Source of the DNA: an uncultured Paracoccaceae bacterium
Lineage (GTDB): Bacteria; Pseudomonadota; Alphaproteobacteria; Rhodobacterales; Rhodobacteraceae
NCBI GenBank assembly: GCA_943787985.1
Contig: CALSOO010000004.1
Span: forward strand, 124,001-188,000
Direction of reading: 5' to 3'
Length of the DNA: 64,000 bases
Numbering within the stretch: the first letter of the stretch is position 1; each line of letters begins with the position of its first letter. A model generated the notes under the pieces. It had not been told where the DNA came from. It saw only the letters and a program-made list of their open reading frames with translations, and did no database searches. This document shows, in pieces, positions 10,101 through 17,879 of this stretch. Both the position numbers and the translations under genes were made by a program.

Positions 10101-10379
10101 TGCGATGGAGAAGCCGCGACGGATCACTTCGATCATACTGGATTTATCGATCGCACTCTCGAGGCGGTCCATCACAACCTTGCAGGTCTTCTCGCCGTTC
10201 AGCGCGGTGATTCTGTCCCATTTGGCGGGTTGGGTGGCTTTGAACCATGCTTCCAGATCCTCGGGGTACATCGCGTGATCTTGGTCATATTTGTCGGAGG
10301 CACCGACAAGCCAGCCCTGCGCCTGAAGCTTGGCGATGACATAAGCCTCGAGGTGCTTTTCGTGATGCAGATCGCTCAT
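7149..10379 (-). CDS. hsdR: Type I restriction endonuclease, R subunit
   Basis: A 1076-residue HsdR of normal length. The N-terminal PD-(D/E)xK nuclease domain shows LPLATVELKTDF near residues 147-158. The SF2 translocase has Walker A HSAGSGKTS near 310, DEAH in VIIDEAHNSQTG near 425, and FTATPKHST. The C-terminal helical domain would bind HsdM/HsdS. Its ATG overlaps the hsdS stop (ATGA), making it the last gene of a hsdM-hsdS-hsdR operon. The frame is intact, but restriction needs functional M and S subunits, and both are broken here, so this subunit is probably idle unless it can use M and S from elsewhere. Confidence 0.93.
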   Translation of the reverse strand: MSDLHHEKHLEAYVIAKLQAQGWLVGASDKYDQDHAMYPEDLEAWFKATQPAKWDRITALNGEKTCKVVMDRLESAIDKSSMIEVIRRGFSIAGCGHLDLSEAAPEDQRNADVLHRYASNRLRVVPQLKYHQGRELAIDLGLFLNGLPLATVELKTDFTQSVEHAKAQYRKDRLPIDPVSKRKHPLLTFKRGAVVHFAMSDSEIWMTTKLAGENTFFLPFNKGFDGHGGNPPRADGEYPVAYFWEEICRPDAFLRIFHSFVYVEKKDVVDLRGNWTTKETLIFPRFHQFDAVNQMIDDAKEKGPGQSYLCEHSAGSGKTSTIAWIAHDLIKLRKDDGKPIFDAAIIVTDRNVLDGQLQDAVQQIDHQSGLIAAIDRENSSKSKSEQLSEAIIKGTPIIVVTIQTFPFAMEAILTDSSLREKNFAVIIDEAHNSQTGNTASKLQATLAMSSKKDMADMTIEDILLEIQTSRKRPANVSHFAFTATPKHSTMMLFGRPADPTRPAADDNLPASFHKYEMRQAIDEGFILDVLRGYLPYKTAFNLGKEMVDEKRVDGKAAKRALAKWMALHPTNVTQKVQFIMEHFSKNVAHLLDGKAKAMVVTSSRAAAVRYKTAFDAFIEDNPAYKGIRALVAFSGKLSGSDVMHPNDDNIKSDVFLVDDDAEFTENNMNPTIAGQDLRVAFDRPEYRVMLVANKFQTGFDQPKLVAMYLDKKIGNPVEIVQTLSRLNRTFPGKDQTFIIDFVNEPEAVEAAFAQYDAGAKIEQVQDLNVIYDMKDMLDTQGVYDDADVNRYRIARHHTVAAFDAKDDTVHRAMFTATQPPTDSYNSRLKSLRGAAQDTEDTYQHARSIDDQGGMKKADHDRAQVEEAIGQMAEFKAGLARFSRTYSYIAQLIDLGDPDLENFASFAKLLSNRLDGIPPENVDLRGITLTGYDIKARDPLVDDPEPVLPMKPIGPGGSPAPGAIPLYIQEIIEKLNGIFGEATPLADQASFVNQILAIARENNVVMAQVEKNSKEQALKGNLPGTVEAAVARAMTSHASLATLLLQSDRQSLGMLNDVIYEMLKNGNTVDLEHLDGI

Positions 10380-11039
10380 GCGGCATTCCTTACGTCGATT
10401 TTGCCGGTGACGGCGGCTGTGATGAGGGCGGCGCGCTTTTCTTTGAGAAGCTCGATGCTGCGGTTTGTTTTGGACACGAGGTGGGTAAACTTTTCTTCCT
10501 GATCCTCGAGAAACCGACCGATTTCTATCTGTTCGTTAAGTGGCGGAAGAGGAACGGGCATGCTCTGTAAGAGACCTTGGCTGAGGGATGCACGAGTGAC
10601 CAGTTTCATCTCTTTTGCAAAAAAAATCCCGTAAGCCAGCGTTCTGAAATGCGTATTTTGAGAACAGCGGATCGAGGAGTCCTTTGTAGGGCCGGAACCG
10701 TATCAGGAATCCTGCAAAGACAGCATCTGGAATAGTTTTCATAACCACGCTCGGGAATGCAATTTCATCCACAGTCTCAGACGTACGTGTGAAAAGAATA
10801 TCGCCCTTCTTGACCGAATACGAAATTTGGTCGGATTTTGTAGATTGAACCAGACCATTTATGAATTCAGGCAACTGACGATTTTTATAAACATCGCTAT
10901 AGCTGACAAATGGAGAGCCGCTGCCGAAAAAGTCACCGCCAATGGTGATACCGTTTGCAGACCTTCCAAGATAGCCCAGTTTCGTCATTTTCCAGTCGGT
11001 AGGTATGGCGCCAACCCAATCGACAGTTGTTTCCATTAT
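10376..11039 (-). pseudogene. hsdS: hsdS, second half (TRD2 and C-terminal conserved region), with a homopolymer frameshift
   Basis: This part carries the second target-recognition domain, starting ETTVDWVGAIPTDWKMTKLG, and ends with the conserved helix EEKFTHLVSKTNRSIELLKE. It is cut from its first half by the IS1380-family element at 11040. Independently, a run of eight A on the plus strand at 10619-10626 (T8 in the gene) shifts the frame: before it the protein reads AGLRDFF, after it EMKLVTRASLSQ continues in another frame. With seven T the frame is whole. Removing the IS, one copy of ATTAT and one T gives 1293 bases, exactly 431 codons, a normal HsdS of 430 residues. The stop overlaps the hsdR start. 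Confidence 0.85.
10619..10626 (-). other. T8 homopolymer frameshift site in hsdS
   Basis: Eight A on the plus strand, eight T in the gene. Seven would restore the HsdS frame. The change could be a mutation, phase variation by slippage, or a sequencing error. Confidence 0.75.
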
Positions 11040-11057
11040 CCCGCATTCCCCAAGTAG
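11040..11057 (+). repeat. Left terminal inverted repeat of the IS1380-family element
   Basis: CCCGCATTCCCCAAGTAG. It matches the right end in 16 of 18 positions and is preceded by the target copy ATTAT at 11035-11039. Confidence 0.88.
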
Positions 11058-11133
11058 CCCGATGTTTTCGCGCCTCTGGAAGCCACTAATGTGTTATGTT
11101 TCAGCATGTTAATAGGGTTGAAGGTGGCAGATC

Positions 11134-12483
11134 ATGGATCACCCAAAGGGTGCAGGCGAAACCGGAAATGTTCGGCTTGGATTTGACCGTCGCGTGCGGC
11201 TGGAATTTCATGGATCAAAGATCAGTTCGGACGGTGGTCTGCTGTTGTTTCGGGAACTGGACGAGGTGCTTGGCCTGCACGACATTGCGGGCGGCGTTCT
11301 GAGTGACACCCGCACTGGTCACAATCGTCTGCACTCACTGGTCGGCCTGTTGCGACAGTCGGTCTTTGGTCGGCTGGCCGGGTACGATGATGTGAATGAT
11401 GCGGATCGTCTGGCGCTCGATCCAGTGATGCGGCAGGTGGTCGGAGGACGGGCCGTTGATGCCAAGGCCGCGTCAGCAAGCCAGATGGGACGGTTCGAAA
11501 CAGAGGTGCTGACGGCGGCTGGTAACCGCACTGCGCTGACTGATCTGCCGGGGCAATGGATCGACCGTGTTCACGAACGCAAACCGCCCAAGTGGATCAC
11601 GCTGGATATGGATAGCTCGGTCAGTCCAACCCACGGAGCGCAGGAGGGCACGGCCTGGAACGGGCATTTCGGTTGCATGTGTTATCACCCGCTGTTCGTT
11701 TTCAACCAGTTCGGTCATCTCGAACGCTGCGCTCTGCGCCCCGGTAATGTGCACAGCGCGTATGGATGGGAGGAGGTTCTGAAGCCGATCATAGCGCGAT
11801 ATGCGGACCGTCACCTGATGCGGTTCTTCCGGGGCGATGCTGCCTTCGCCATGCCAAAGCTATACAAAACTCTGGAAGCGGAGAGATATTACTACGCCAT
11901 TCGCCTCCGCACCAATCGTGTTCTTCAGGGCAGGATTGCGCATCTGCTCAAGCGCCCGATGGGTCGTCCGCCAAAAGGCGTGAAGCGTATCTACGGTGAC
12001 TTTGAGTATCAGGCGGTGTCCTGGGACAAGCCTCGCCGCGTTATCGCCAAGGTCGAGTGGCATCCCGGCGAGTTGTTCCCGCGTGTCGGCTTTGTCGTCA
12101 CCAACCTGCCAATGGAGCCAGACTGGATCATCCGCTTCTACAATCAACGCGGCACCGCCGAGCAGTACATCAAGGAAGGCAAGCAAGCTATCAACTGGAC
12201 ACGGTTGTCTTGCAAGGGCATGGCGCAAAACGAGGTCCGCCTTCAGCTTCACGCACTGGCCTACAATCTGGGTGTCTTCCTGCAAGGCACGGACCTTCCC
12301 AAAGAGATGGCCGACTGGTCTCTAACCAGCTTGCAAACCCGGCTGATCAAGATTGGTGCGCGCGTCGTCCGACATGCCCGTGCCATTACCTTCCAGCTTG
12401 CTGAAGTTGCCGTCAGCGGAGATTTATTCAATCGCATCTTGGCAGCCATCCAGCGGCTGCGCGCACCGCCGGTTCCCGCATGA
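11134..12483 (+). CDS. IS1380-family transposase (DDE)
   Basis: 449 residues, the only gene of the element. The N-terminal part reads LDFDRRVRLEFHGSKISSDG-like sequence (FDRRVRLEFHGSKISSDGGL) typical of IS1380 transposases, followed by a SVSPTHGAQEGTAWNGHFG stretch near residues 165-185. The DDE core includes LDMDSSVSPTHG (first Asp), FFRGDAAFA (second Asp region) and FYNQRGTAEQYIKEGK with the catalytic Glu in the conserved NQRGTAEQ context. The frame is intact, so the element may still be mobile. Ends lie 94 bp upstream and 221 bp downstream. Confidence 0.9.
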   Translation: MDHPKGAGETGNVRLGFDRRVRLEFHGSKISSDGGLLLFRELDEVLGLHDIAGGVLSDTRTGHNRLHSLVGLLRQSVFGRLAGYDDVNDADRLALDPVMRQVVGGRAVDAKAASASQMGRFETEVLTAAGNRTALTDLPGQWIDRVHERKPPKWITLDMDSSVSPTHGAQEGTAWNGHFGCMCYHPLFVFNQFGHLERCALRPGNVHSAYGWEEVLKPIIARYADRHLMRFFRGDAAFAMPKLYKTLEAERYYYAIRLRTNRVLQGRIAHLLKRPMGRPPKGVKRIYGDFEYQAVSWDKPRRVIAKVEWHPGELFPRVGFVVTNLPMEPDWIIRFYNQRGTAEQYIKEGKQAINWTRLSCKGMAQNEVRLQLHALAYNLGVFLQGTDLPKEMADWSLTSLQTRLIKIGARVVRHARAITFQLAEVAVSGDLFNRILAAIQRLRAPPVPA

Positions 12484-12686
12484 CCGCCTTAGCGATGAAA
12501 TCTAAAGGAACGTGGCTCAATTGGTCCGTCTGGGCCGGTGATGTTCAGCCAAAAAGCCGGGTCAAACCTGCTGCCGAACCCAAAATAGCGATCAGGCCGC
12601 ACGACAGATCACCGAGTACCAGGCACAGCTTGTCCAAGAGTCTTGATCGGCACGCAAAACCGGTACAAACTGGAAAGAACGGCATT

Positions 12687-12704
12687 CTACTTGGGGAATG
12701 TCGG
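12687..12704 (+). repeat. Right terminal inverted repeat of the IS1380-family element
   Basis: CTACTTGGGGAATGTCGG, the inverted partner of 11040-11057. It is followed by the second target copy ATTAT at 12705-12709. Confidence 0.88.
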
Positions 12705-13339
12705 ATTATCAAAGCTTCTGGGATGAGGCCCTTGGTTACAGCTGAAGTAATTGTTTTTATACGCTTCTCTTTAAGTAATGCGAGGAAACGATATTTCTTT
12801 TCAATAAGACCATCGATACGTGCAGTTTCATGGTCGAGAAATCGAACAATGGATTCTTGATCAGACTTTGAAATATCAGGAACAGGAAACTCTAATAGCT
12901 CTGATTGATTGAGGTTTTGCCTGATTCCTCCACCCATTCCATTGAATATATTCCCGACGTAGGCAGCGTAAAAATACCAAAAGAAAAACTCTGATTTTGT
13001 CCCTTCAGCAATCGGGCTCAGCCTTACGTAAGCAGGACTCATAATTCCCCTTCGAGGGACGAGTCCTACACGACTGGTCTTAATGTTTTGGAGATCAATA
13101 AGCTTGAAGGCCAAGTCACCTTTTTCAAATATCTGGTAACCTTCAAAGTCTGAAGTCTGCAGTCCTTCGGAATCCTCAAGTGATCGATCAATCACTCCGC
13201 GCATTGTAAGCGCCAATCGGTGATTCTCTTTCATGCCTCTGTTGACATCTTTTTTAAACTGAAATCGATGTTTTGCAGGAACTTTTGCCCATAACGAGGT
13301 GTCGGTGAAATCTTCGAGGAAGTCGCGCGGCATGGTCAT
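12705..13339 (-). pseudogene. hsdS: hsdS, first half (TRD1 and central conserved region), cut by the IS
   Basis: Translation starts at 13339 (MTMPRDFLEDFTDTSLWAKV), overlapping the hsdM stop by four bases. It includes the first target-recognition domain and the spacer helix ARIDGLIEKKYRFLALLKEK followed by TSAVTKGLIPEALI, where the insertion occurs. The open frame runs on into the IS to 12545, adding about 50 foreign residues. With the IS and one target copy removed it joins in frame to ETTVDWVGAIP at 11034. As it stands only TRD1 can be made, so a normal two-TRD specificity subunit cannot form. Confidence 0.9.
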
Positions 13340-15360
13340 TCTGTCACCTCTGCTAAAATGGCCGCAATCTCCGCCTCAACCGCCTTCAGCTCCGCATCAA
13401 TATCCTCCAACGTGCGCGGCGGCTGGTACTCATAGAAATACCGGTTGAAGTTGATCTCGTAGCCGACAACCCCCACGCCGCCATCGGTCTCGTCCACAAA
13501 ACTTTCGTCAATATAGGCATCCCCGGCATGGGGCCGCACTTCGACAGCCAAGTAGTCGTGAATGCTTGTCCCCAACGGGACATTCTCGAAATCAGTCAGC
13601 TCGTCATCAGGGATTACAGCGCACTTTTTATCGACCACAGGATCGAGCTCGGGGTCACGCACGCCAAAGGATTTCTGCATCGCTTTGATGAGACCCGCAT
13701 CGGCTTTGCCAAGAGACGCATCACGCTTCACCGCGTTCTTCGCGAAGGCCTCCATCCAGTGCCAGCCTTCCGTACGGCCCAGATCTGCGCGTAGGAGGTC
13801 AAGCCATGCTGCTTGTTGTGCGTCATCCCGTTTTTCCCACGCCTTTTCCTCGGTCAGCGCCTTCATGCCTTCCTCAGAGATTACCATCTGCTTGCGCAGG
13901 GGGCGCAAGACCTTGATACGGCGATAACCGAAGTCCTCGGAGTCGAGTATCAGGCTCTTCTTGGTGGCGGCAAAGTCGGCGTACATGGCTACGATGTCGC
14001 GGGTCTGGTCCTCGCCCACGCGGCGGCGTTTGTTGCCCTCGCTCTTGCGCATGGCTTCAAACATATCGGTGGCGTTGATCAGTTGGACCTTACCTTTACG
14101 CTCGGCAGGTTTCTTGTTGGAGAGGATCCAGATGTAGGTGGCAATCCCTGTGCGAAAGAAGATCTCGGTCGGGAGGGCGATGATGGCCTCGACGACATCT
14201 TCCTCCAGCAGGTGGCGGCGAATCTCTGTTTCGCCCTGACCCGCGTTGCCGTTGAACAGGGGAGAGCCGGAAAGGATGATCGCAGCACGACCGCCGCCGT
14301 TCTCGGGGCTCTCCAGCTTGCTCAGCAGATGCAGCAGGAAGAGCATCGAGCCATCGCTGACACGTGGCAGTTTGGGGCCGAAACGCCCCTCGAACTTCTG
14401 GTCGTTATGCTCCCGCGTGACGGCTGTCTGGTCCATTTCCTATTTTTTCCCGAAAGGTGGATTTGAGACGCAGTAATGAAATTTTTCCGTGCGGTGTTTG
14501 TCGGCGGACAGCGTGCTGCCGAGCTTAATATTCTTTGACAAGTCGCGCCCGGGGTCCGTCTCCAGCGTTTTGAGCAGCATACCTGCAAGGCAGACAGCGT
14601 GGGTTTCAGGTTCGAGCTCCTGACCGTAGGGAATAATAACCGGTGCGATGGAGTACCGGTCGCGCAGGTTGTTCACATGCTCCATACCGTCAGACAAGAA
14701 GCCTCCGGTGCCGCAAGTCGGGTCATAGAGTGTTCGAATGAGGCCGGGATTGTCGATGAACAGCTGATCGTCAGGATCAAGCAGAAGTTCAATCGCCAGA
14801 TGTACAACATCGCGCGGCGTCATGAAGTCCTCAGCCGCCTCGTTCACCTCGGCCCCGAATTTGCGGATCAGGTGCTCATAGACGTTGGACATGACCCGCT
14901 CCGGCACGGCATCAGGATGCAGGTCGATGGCCGCGAAGTTCTGGCAGATTTTATAGAGGACACCCGCACGGTCCATGCGGGCAATGGTGTTTGCAAAGTC
15001 GAACTGCTCGAAGATGACACGGGCATTGTCCGAGAATTGCGCGATGTAGTCCTCAAGGTTTTGGCGAGTCCGCGTGGCACCGAGGCTTTGGAGGCTGTAC
15101 TCTGATGTGTTGTAGAACGGGAAGCCCGTCTGCTGGCGCAGGATGATATCGGTGTCGATACCACTATCCTTCAGGTTGCCAAATGTTTTCACGACCTCTT
15201 CACGGGTTGGTTCGAGAACGCACTCAAGGCGACGGAGCAAAGTGAAGGGGAGGATGATCTTGCCGAACTCGACATGTCTGAAGTTTCCCCACAGATCATC
15301 GGCATTCTTCCAGATGAAATCTGCGAGTGAAGTATTTATTTTATTGGTATCCTGGCTCAA
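13336..15360 (-). pseudogene. hsdM: Type I DNA methyltransferase subunit HsdM, interrupted by one amber codon
   Basis: The same frame runs 675 codons from 15360 to 13336 apart from one TAG at plus-strand positions 14440-14442. The first part holds the HsdM N-terminal helical domain (SLADFIWKNADDLWGNFRHV), motif I DPTCGTGGF near residue 213 and motif IV NPPFGKK at about 300-306. The next codon is TAG, followed by EMDQTAVTREHN. Related proteins have Trp there, so a TGG to TAG change is the simplest explanation. The second part (from 14436) contains the rest of the methylase domain and the HsdS-binding tail. The truncated product would contain both catalytic motifs but lack half the fold. Its neighbour hsdS is also broken. 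Read-through by an amber suppressor is possible but unsupported. Confidence 0.88.
14440..14442 (-). other. In-frame amber codon in hsdM
   Basis: CTA on the plus strand is TAG in the gene, one codon after NPPFGKK. The frame continues correctly on both sides, so this is a point nonsense change rather than an indel. Confidence 0.88.
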
Positions 15361-15474
15361 GGCAGGTCTCCTGAAATATCGAGATGCAATCCGCTGTTCC
15401 CGTTAAGGTAGGGCATAAGTTTTCGGATTAGAATCTCTGTGTGGGGAAAAGTTGTGGATAATGAGGATTTTAAG

Positions 15475-17211
15475 TCAGGTGTCCGACTTTAATTGATTAT
15501 GCGGCCAGCTTTCATCGCGAACGTCCTCCAATTTCATTTTTAAATCCTCGATTTGATCGAGAATCGCCTGACGTTCGGCAAAGCCAGCTTCAACAGCTTC
15601 AACTGTTTGGTGGTCGGGCATAACTACAGGAAAGCTTTTGAGGTCTTTCATTGCGAGGTTCTGGATCCCGGAGCCGCCCGCCAAGGAATTCAGGAATTCC
15701 TGTACCGTGGCATTCGACAGGTATTCAAAGAGTGCGAGTGAATTCATGATGACCCGCTTCTTGGGGCGCAGGATCATCATCGACTGACCGGCAGTCCAAA
15801 TCTCTGTCTCGCCTTCTTTTGGCACGTCAGAAGAGACCATGGCGACAACACCTACGTTGCCTTTGATTGAAAGAAGGACATCACCAGGCCGAAGCTGCTG
15901 ATTGAAGGCTTTGTTGTACTTGGCGCGCTCGACCGTGATCGCGCGACCTGGATGTCCGATGAAACCGCGCTCGTTCAGATCCGCCGGAGAAGCTTCGTAT
16001 AGAGTGTATTCACCGTCCTCATCTTGCGTCAGGCTGACCGGCCGGATCATCTCCACAATATCTGCCAGCTCGGCCTGACCCTCTTCGCCTGCTTGTGCAA
16101 GGAACTGGTCGAGGCGATCTCTTGCACCGATATTCAGATAACGGTCGGGCGTGAGAACCATGTTGTTTTCATTGATTTCATCGCGGTTCACGATGCGTAA
16201 GAGCGTTTTATCCGATGAGGCATCCGAGTGTAGGAAGCGGTTCCAATCTGCGGTTTTCTCGACGTCAAAGCGCCTTCTGTGTCCTGTGTGTGCAAGGGCC
16301 TTGTGCCCAAGGTCTCCAAAGGAAACGAAGTCATGGTGATCTTTGCTCCCCGACAGGATGATCAGATTGGTCTTGATCCCGGTGTGGGTAAACATGAGAC
16401 CTGATGGAACGCTCAGCACTGCATGAAGGCGGCTGCTGTCGACCAGATTCCGCCGGGCAACAGGCTCGGTTCCGACCATACGGAAAAGGGCACCGTTCGA
16501 GACCGAGAGAATAGCACGCCCGCTGGTGTGTTCCAGTGCATCAGCAATCGCGATGCTTTCGATGGACAGACGGCCACTCTTTTTTTCTGTGAGGCCAAGA
16601 CTACTCATAGTGGTATGTGGAAGGTGGTCCGTATCGGTTACGCTGGCCCCGAAAGGTGGGAAAATGACCTCTACCTGGTTGTCACCAGCCTCACTTCTTT
16701 TCCATGGCCAGGCAGTTTCGACAGAAACCGATTGCCCGATATCAAGCACGTCGAGAAGATTGTGCATGAGGTGACCATGATCCGCGTTAACCGAGCAGAA
16801 TACGAGGCGCGCCTTTTTCGCTTCAACGTCTCTGCGGTAAGCATAGGTCAAGCAGGGACGGAGCGTACAACTGTAAGCAAATCGGACTGTTGATGCCTGA
16901 TCGATCAAATTCAACAATTGATCGCATGCGTCCCGCCGGATCCAGAACTCTCCGGTCATTCGGTCCGTAGTCTGATCAAGAAATGTCGAAATCGCGTGGA
17001 AACGGGTCTCGCGGTCTGCACCATTGAGAGCATTTGCGGCGCCCTCAAGGAGGTGGAGCGTTTCCGGGCGAGTCACGCGGCGTGCATAGCGCATGTCAGT
17101 GGTGCCGTGCGTTCCGGACTTGAGGTTGGCCGCAATTTCGAGAAGGGCAAAGAACCCGTCCATCTCGTTCATGTCATCCCGTACTTGGTCAAGTAATTCA
17201 AAGATCTTCAT
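15475..17211 (-). CDS. HsdM/HsdS-like fusion lacking methylase catalytic motifs (accessory to the type I system?)
   Basis: 578 residues. The N-terminal 100 residues are helical. A methyltransferase-like middle follows (about 110-330) in which the motif I position has no DPxCGTGG. Near residues 185-189 it has FPPFG where active N6-adenine methylases have NPPF/Y. The later part has HsdM-like phrases (LHAVLSVPSGLMFTHTGIKT, ENNMVLTPDRYLN) and then an HsdS-type target-recognition domain (about 410-560: QQLRPGDVLLSIKGNVGVVA, ...SFPVVMPDHQ) and a closing coiled coil. It therefore looks like a methylase pseudoenzyme fused to a DNA-recognition domain. It lies 114 bases upstream of hsdM on the same strand with its own promoter. 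The frame is intact. Function is unknown; a regulator or alternative specificity factor for the type I system is only inference. Confidence 0.6.
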   Translation of the reverse strand: MKIFELLDQVRDDMNEMDGFFALLEIAANLKSGTHGTTDMRYARRVTRPETLHLLEGAANALNGADRETRFHAISTFLDQTTDRMTGEFWIRRDACDQLLNLIDQASTVRFAYSCTLRPCLTYAYRRDVEAKKARLVFCSVNADHGHLMHNLLDVLDIGQSVSVETAWPWKRSEAGDNQVEVIFPPFGASVTDTDHLPHTTMSSLGLTEKKSGRLSIESIAIADALEHTSGRAILSVSNGALFRMVGTEPVARRNLVDSSRLHAVLSVPSGLMFTHTGIKTNLIILSGSKDHHDFVSFGDLGHKALAHTGHRRRFDVEKTADWNRFLHSDASSDKTLLRIVNRDEINENNMVLTPDRYLNIGARDRLDQFLAQAGEEGQAELADIVEMIRPVSLTQDEDGEYTLYEASPADLNERGFIGHPGRAITVERAKYNKAFNQQLRPGDVLLSIKGNVGVVAMVSSDVPKEGETEIWTAGQSMMILRPKKRVIMNSLALFEYLSNATVQEFLNSLAGGSGIQNLAMKDLKSFPVVMPDHQTVEAVEAGFAERQAILDQIEDLKMKLEDVRDESWPHNQLKSDT

Positions 17212-17280
17212 GTAAATCCTAAAGGCAGGCGCTGCCTATTTTGAGTTATATGGTGTGGGTATGCTGTCCATATGCAGTGT

Positions 17281-17308
17281 TTTATACCGTACGTTTGGAG
17301 TAAGTCAA
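17281..17308 (-). promoter_or_regulatory. Sigma-70-like promoter for the HsdM/S-like fusion gene
   Basis: On the minus strand TTGACT (17308-17303) and TATAAA (17286-17281) are separated by 16 bases. The predicted transcript starts about 60 bases before the ATG at 17211. The palindrome CGTACG sits in the spacer and could be an operator, but this is speculative. Confidence 0.5.
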
Positions 17309-17879
17309 GAAATAAATAAAAAAGAACGGTGTGCCTTTTTAGTTTAGATGAACCTAAAAGAGATTTTGGAGAGGTTCTTCGCCAAGCTGGAAGAAAAAAT
17401 AACAAGTTGTTGATGCCTTCATCACGCAGCCCGAGGGCCTGTAATCATTGGCCATAATTCTTCCACTTGTTTGGTTAAATGTATGTTTTCAAAAGAGGTA
17501 TTGCCGCAAAAAAGAGTCTACCCTATTTTTTCCACCTTGCCAGACACACCGGCATTAGACATGTTCAACCTATGACAAACGCAACACATCATATCGCCTC
17601 ACGGCTCATACGGCTCGCTTAACCAGCATCAGCCAGCCCGCATCACATGCGGCTGGATCCGTACGAACTTTGTGAAAGCGATACCATGCGTTTCAACACT
17701 CCCCAGATGATGAATGACCACGGCTCGTTTGCCGCTAATCATTCCGTTCGCTCAAGCGTTTCCGCCTCAGCTTCCCCTTTCGTCAGGATAGCGGGCTGAT
17801 TCAACCGGTTTCCGGTTGATCTCACCCTGCCTTGTCCGAGCCATGCCTGGTTCGGACCCTGTTACGAAGGGGAAATCCC
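17309..17879. other. Leader/intergenic region between the restriction island and the TnsA-like gene
   Basis: No gene is supported. From about 17560 composition changes. Stem-loops are visible close to the next gene: TCAACCGG TTT CCGGTTGA around 17799-17817, and GTCCGAGCC...GGTTCGGAC around 17836-17858. A Shine-Dalgarno-like GAAGGGGAAA precedes ATG 17880. A transposon end might lie near TGTTCAACCTATGAC at about 17562, but I could not find the partner repeats needed to support this. Confidence 0.4.

Larger units (their letters stand above)
11040..12704 (+). mobile_element. Complete IS1380-family insertion sequence inside hsdS
   Basis: 1665 bp, bounded by 18-bp imperfect inverted repeats: CCCGCATTCCCCAAGTAG at 11040-11057 and the complement of CCGACATTCCCCAAGTAG at 12687-12704. 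ATTAT at 11035-11039 and again at 12705-12709 is a 5-bp target duplication. It contains a single transposase gene with an open frame. Size, end sequence and transposase type agree with the IS1380 family. The intact ends and duplication show that this was a simple and probably recent insertion. Confidence 0.92.

Noticed and set aside
15475..17211. An active second type I methyltransferase
   Set aside because: Motif I is not visible and motif IV is FPPFG, so catalysis is unlikely on sequence grounds.
17355..17445. Start of an XRE-type HTH protein (DFGEVLRQAGRKNNK)
   Set aside because: The resemblance lasts about 15 residues and the frame then loses any HTH pattern; no start codon with ribosome binding site was found.
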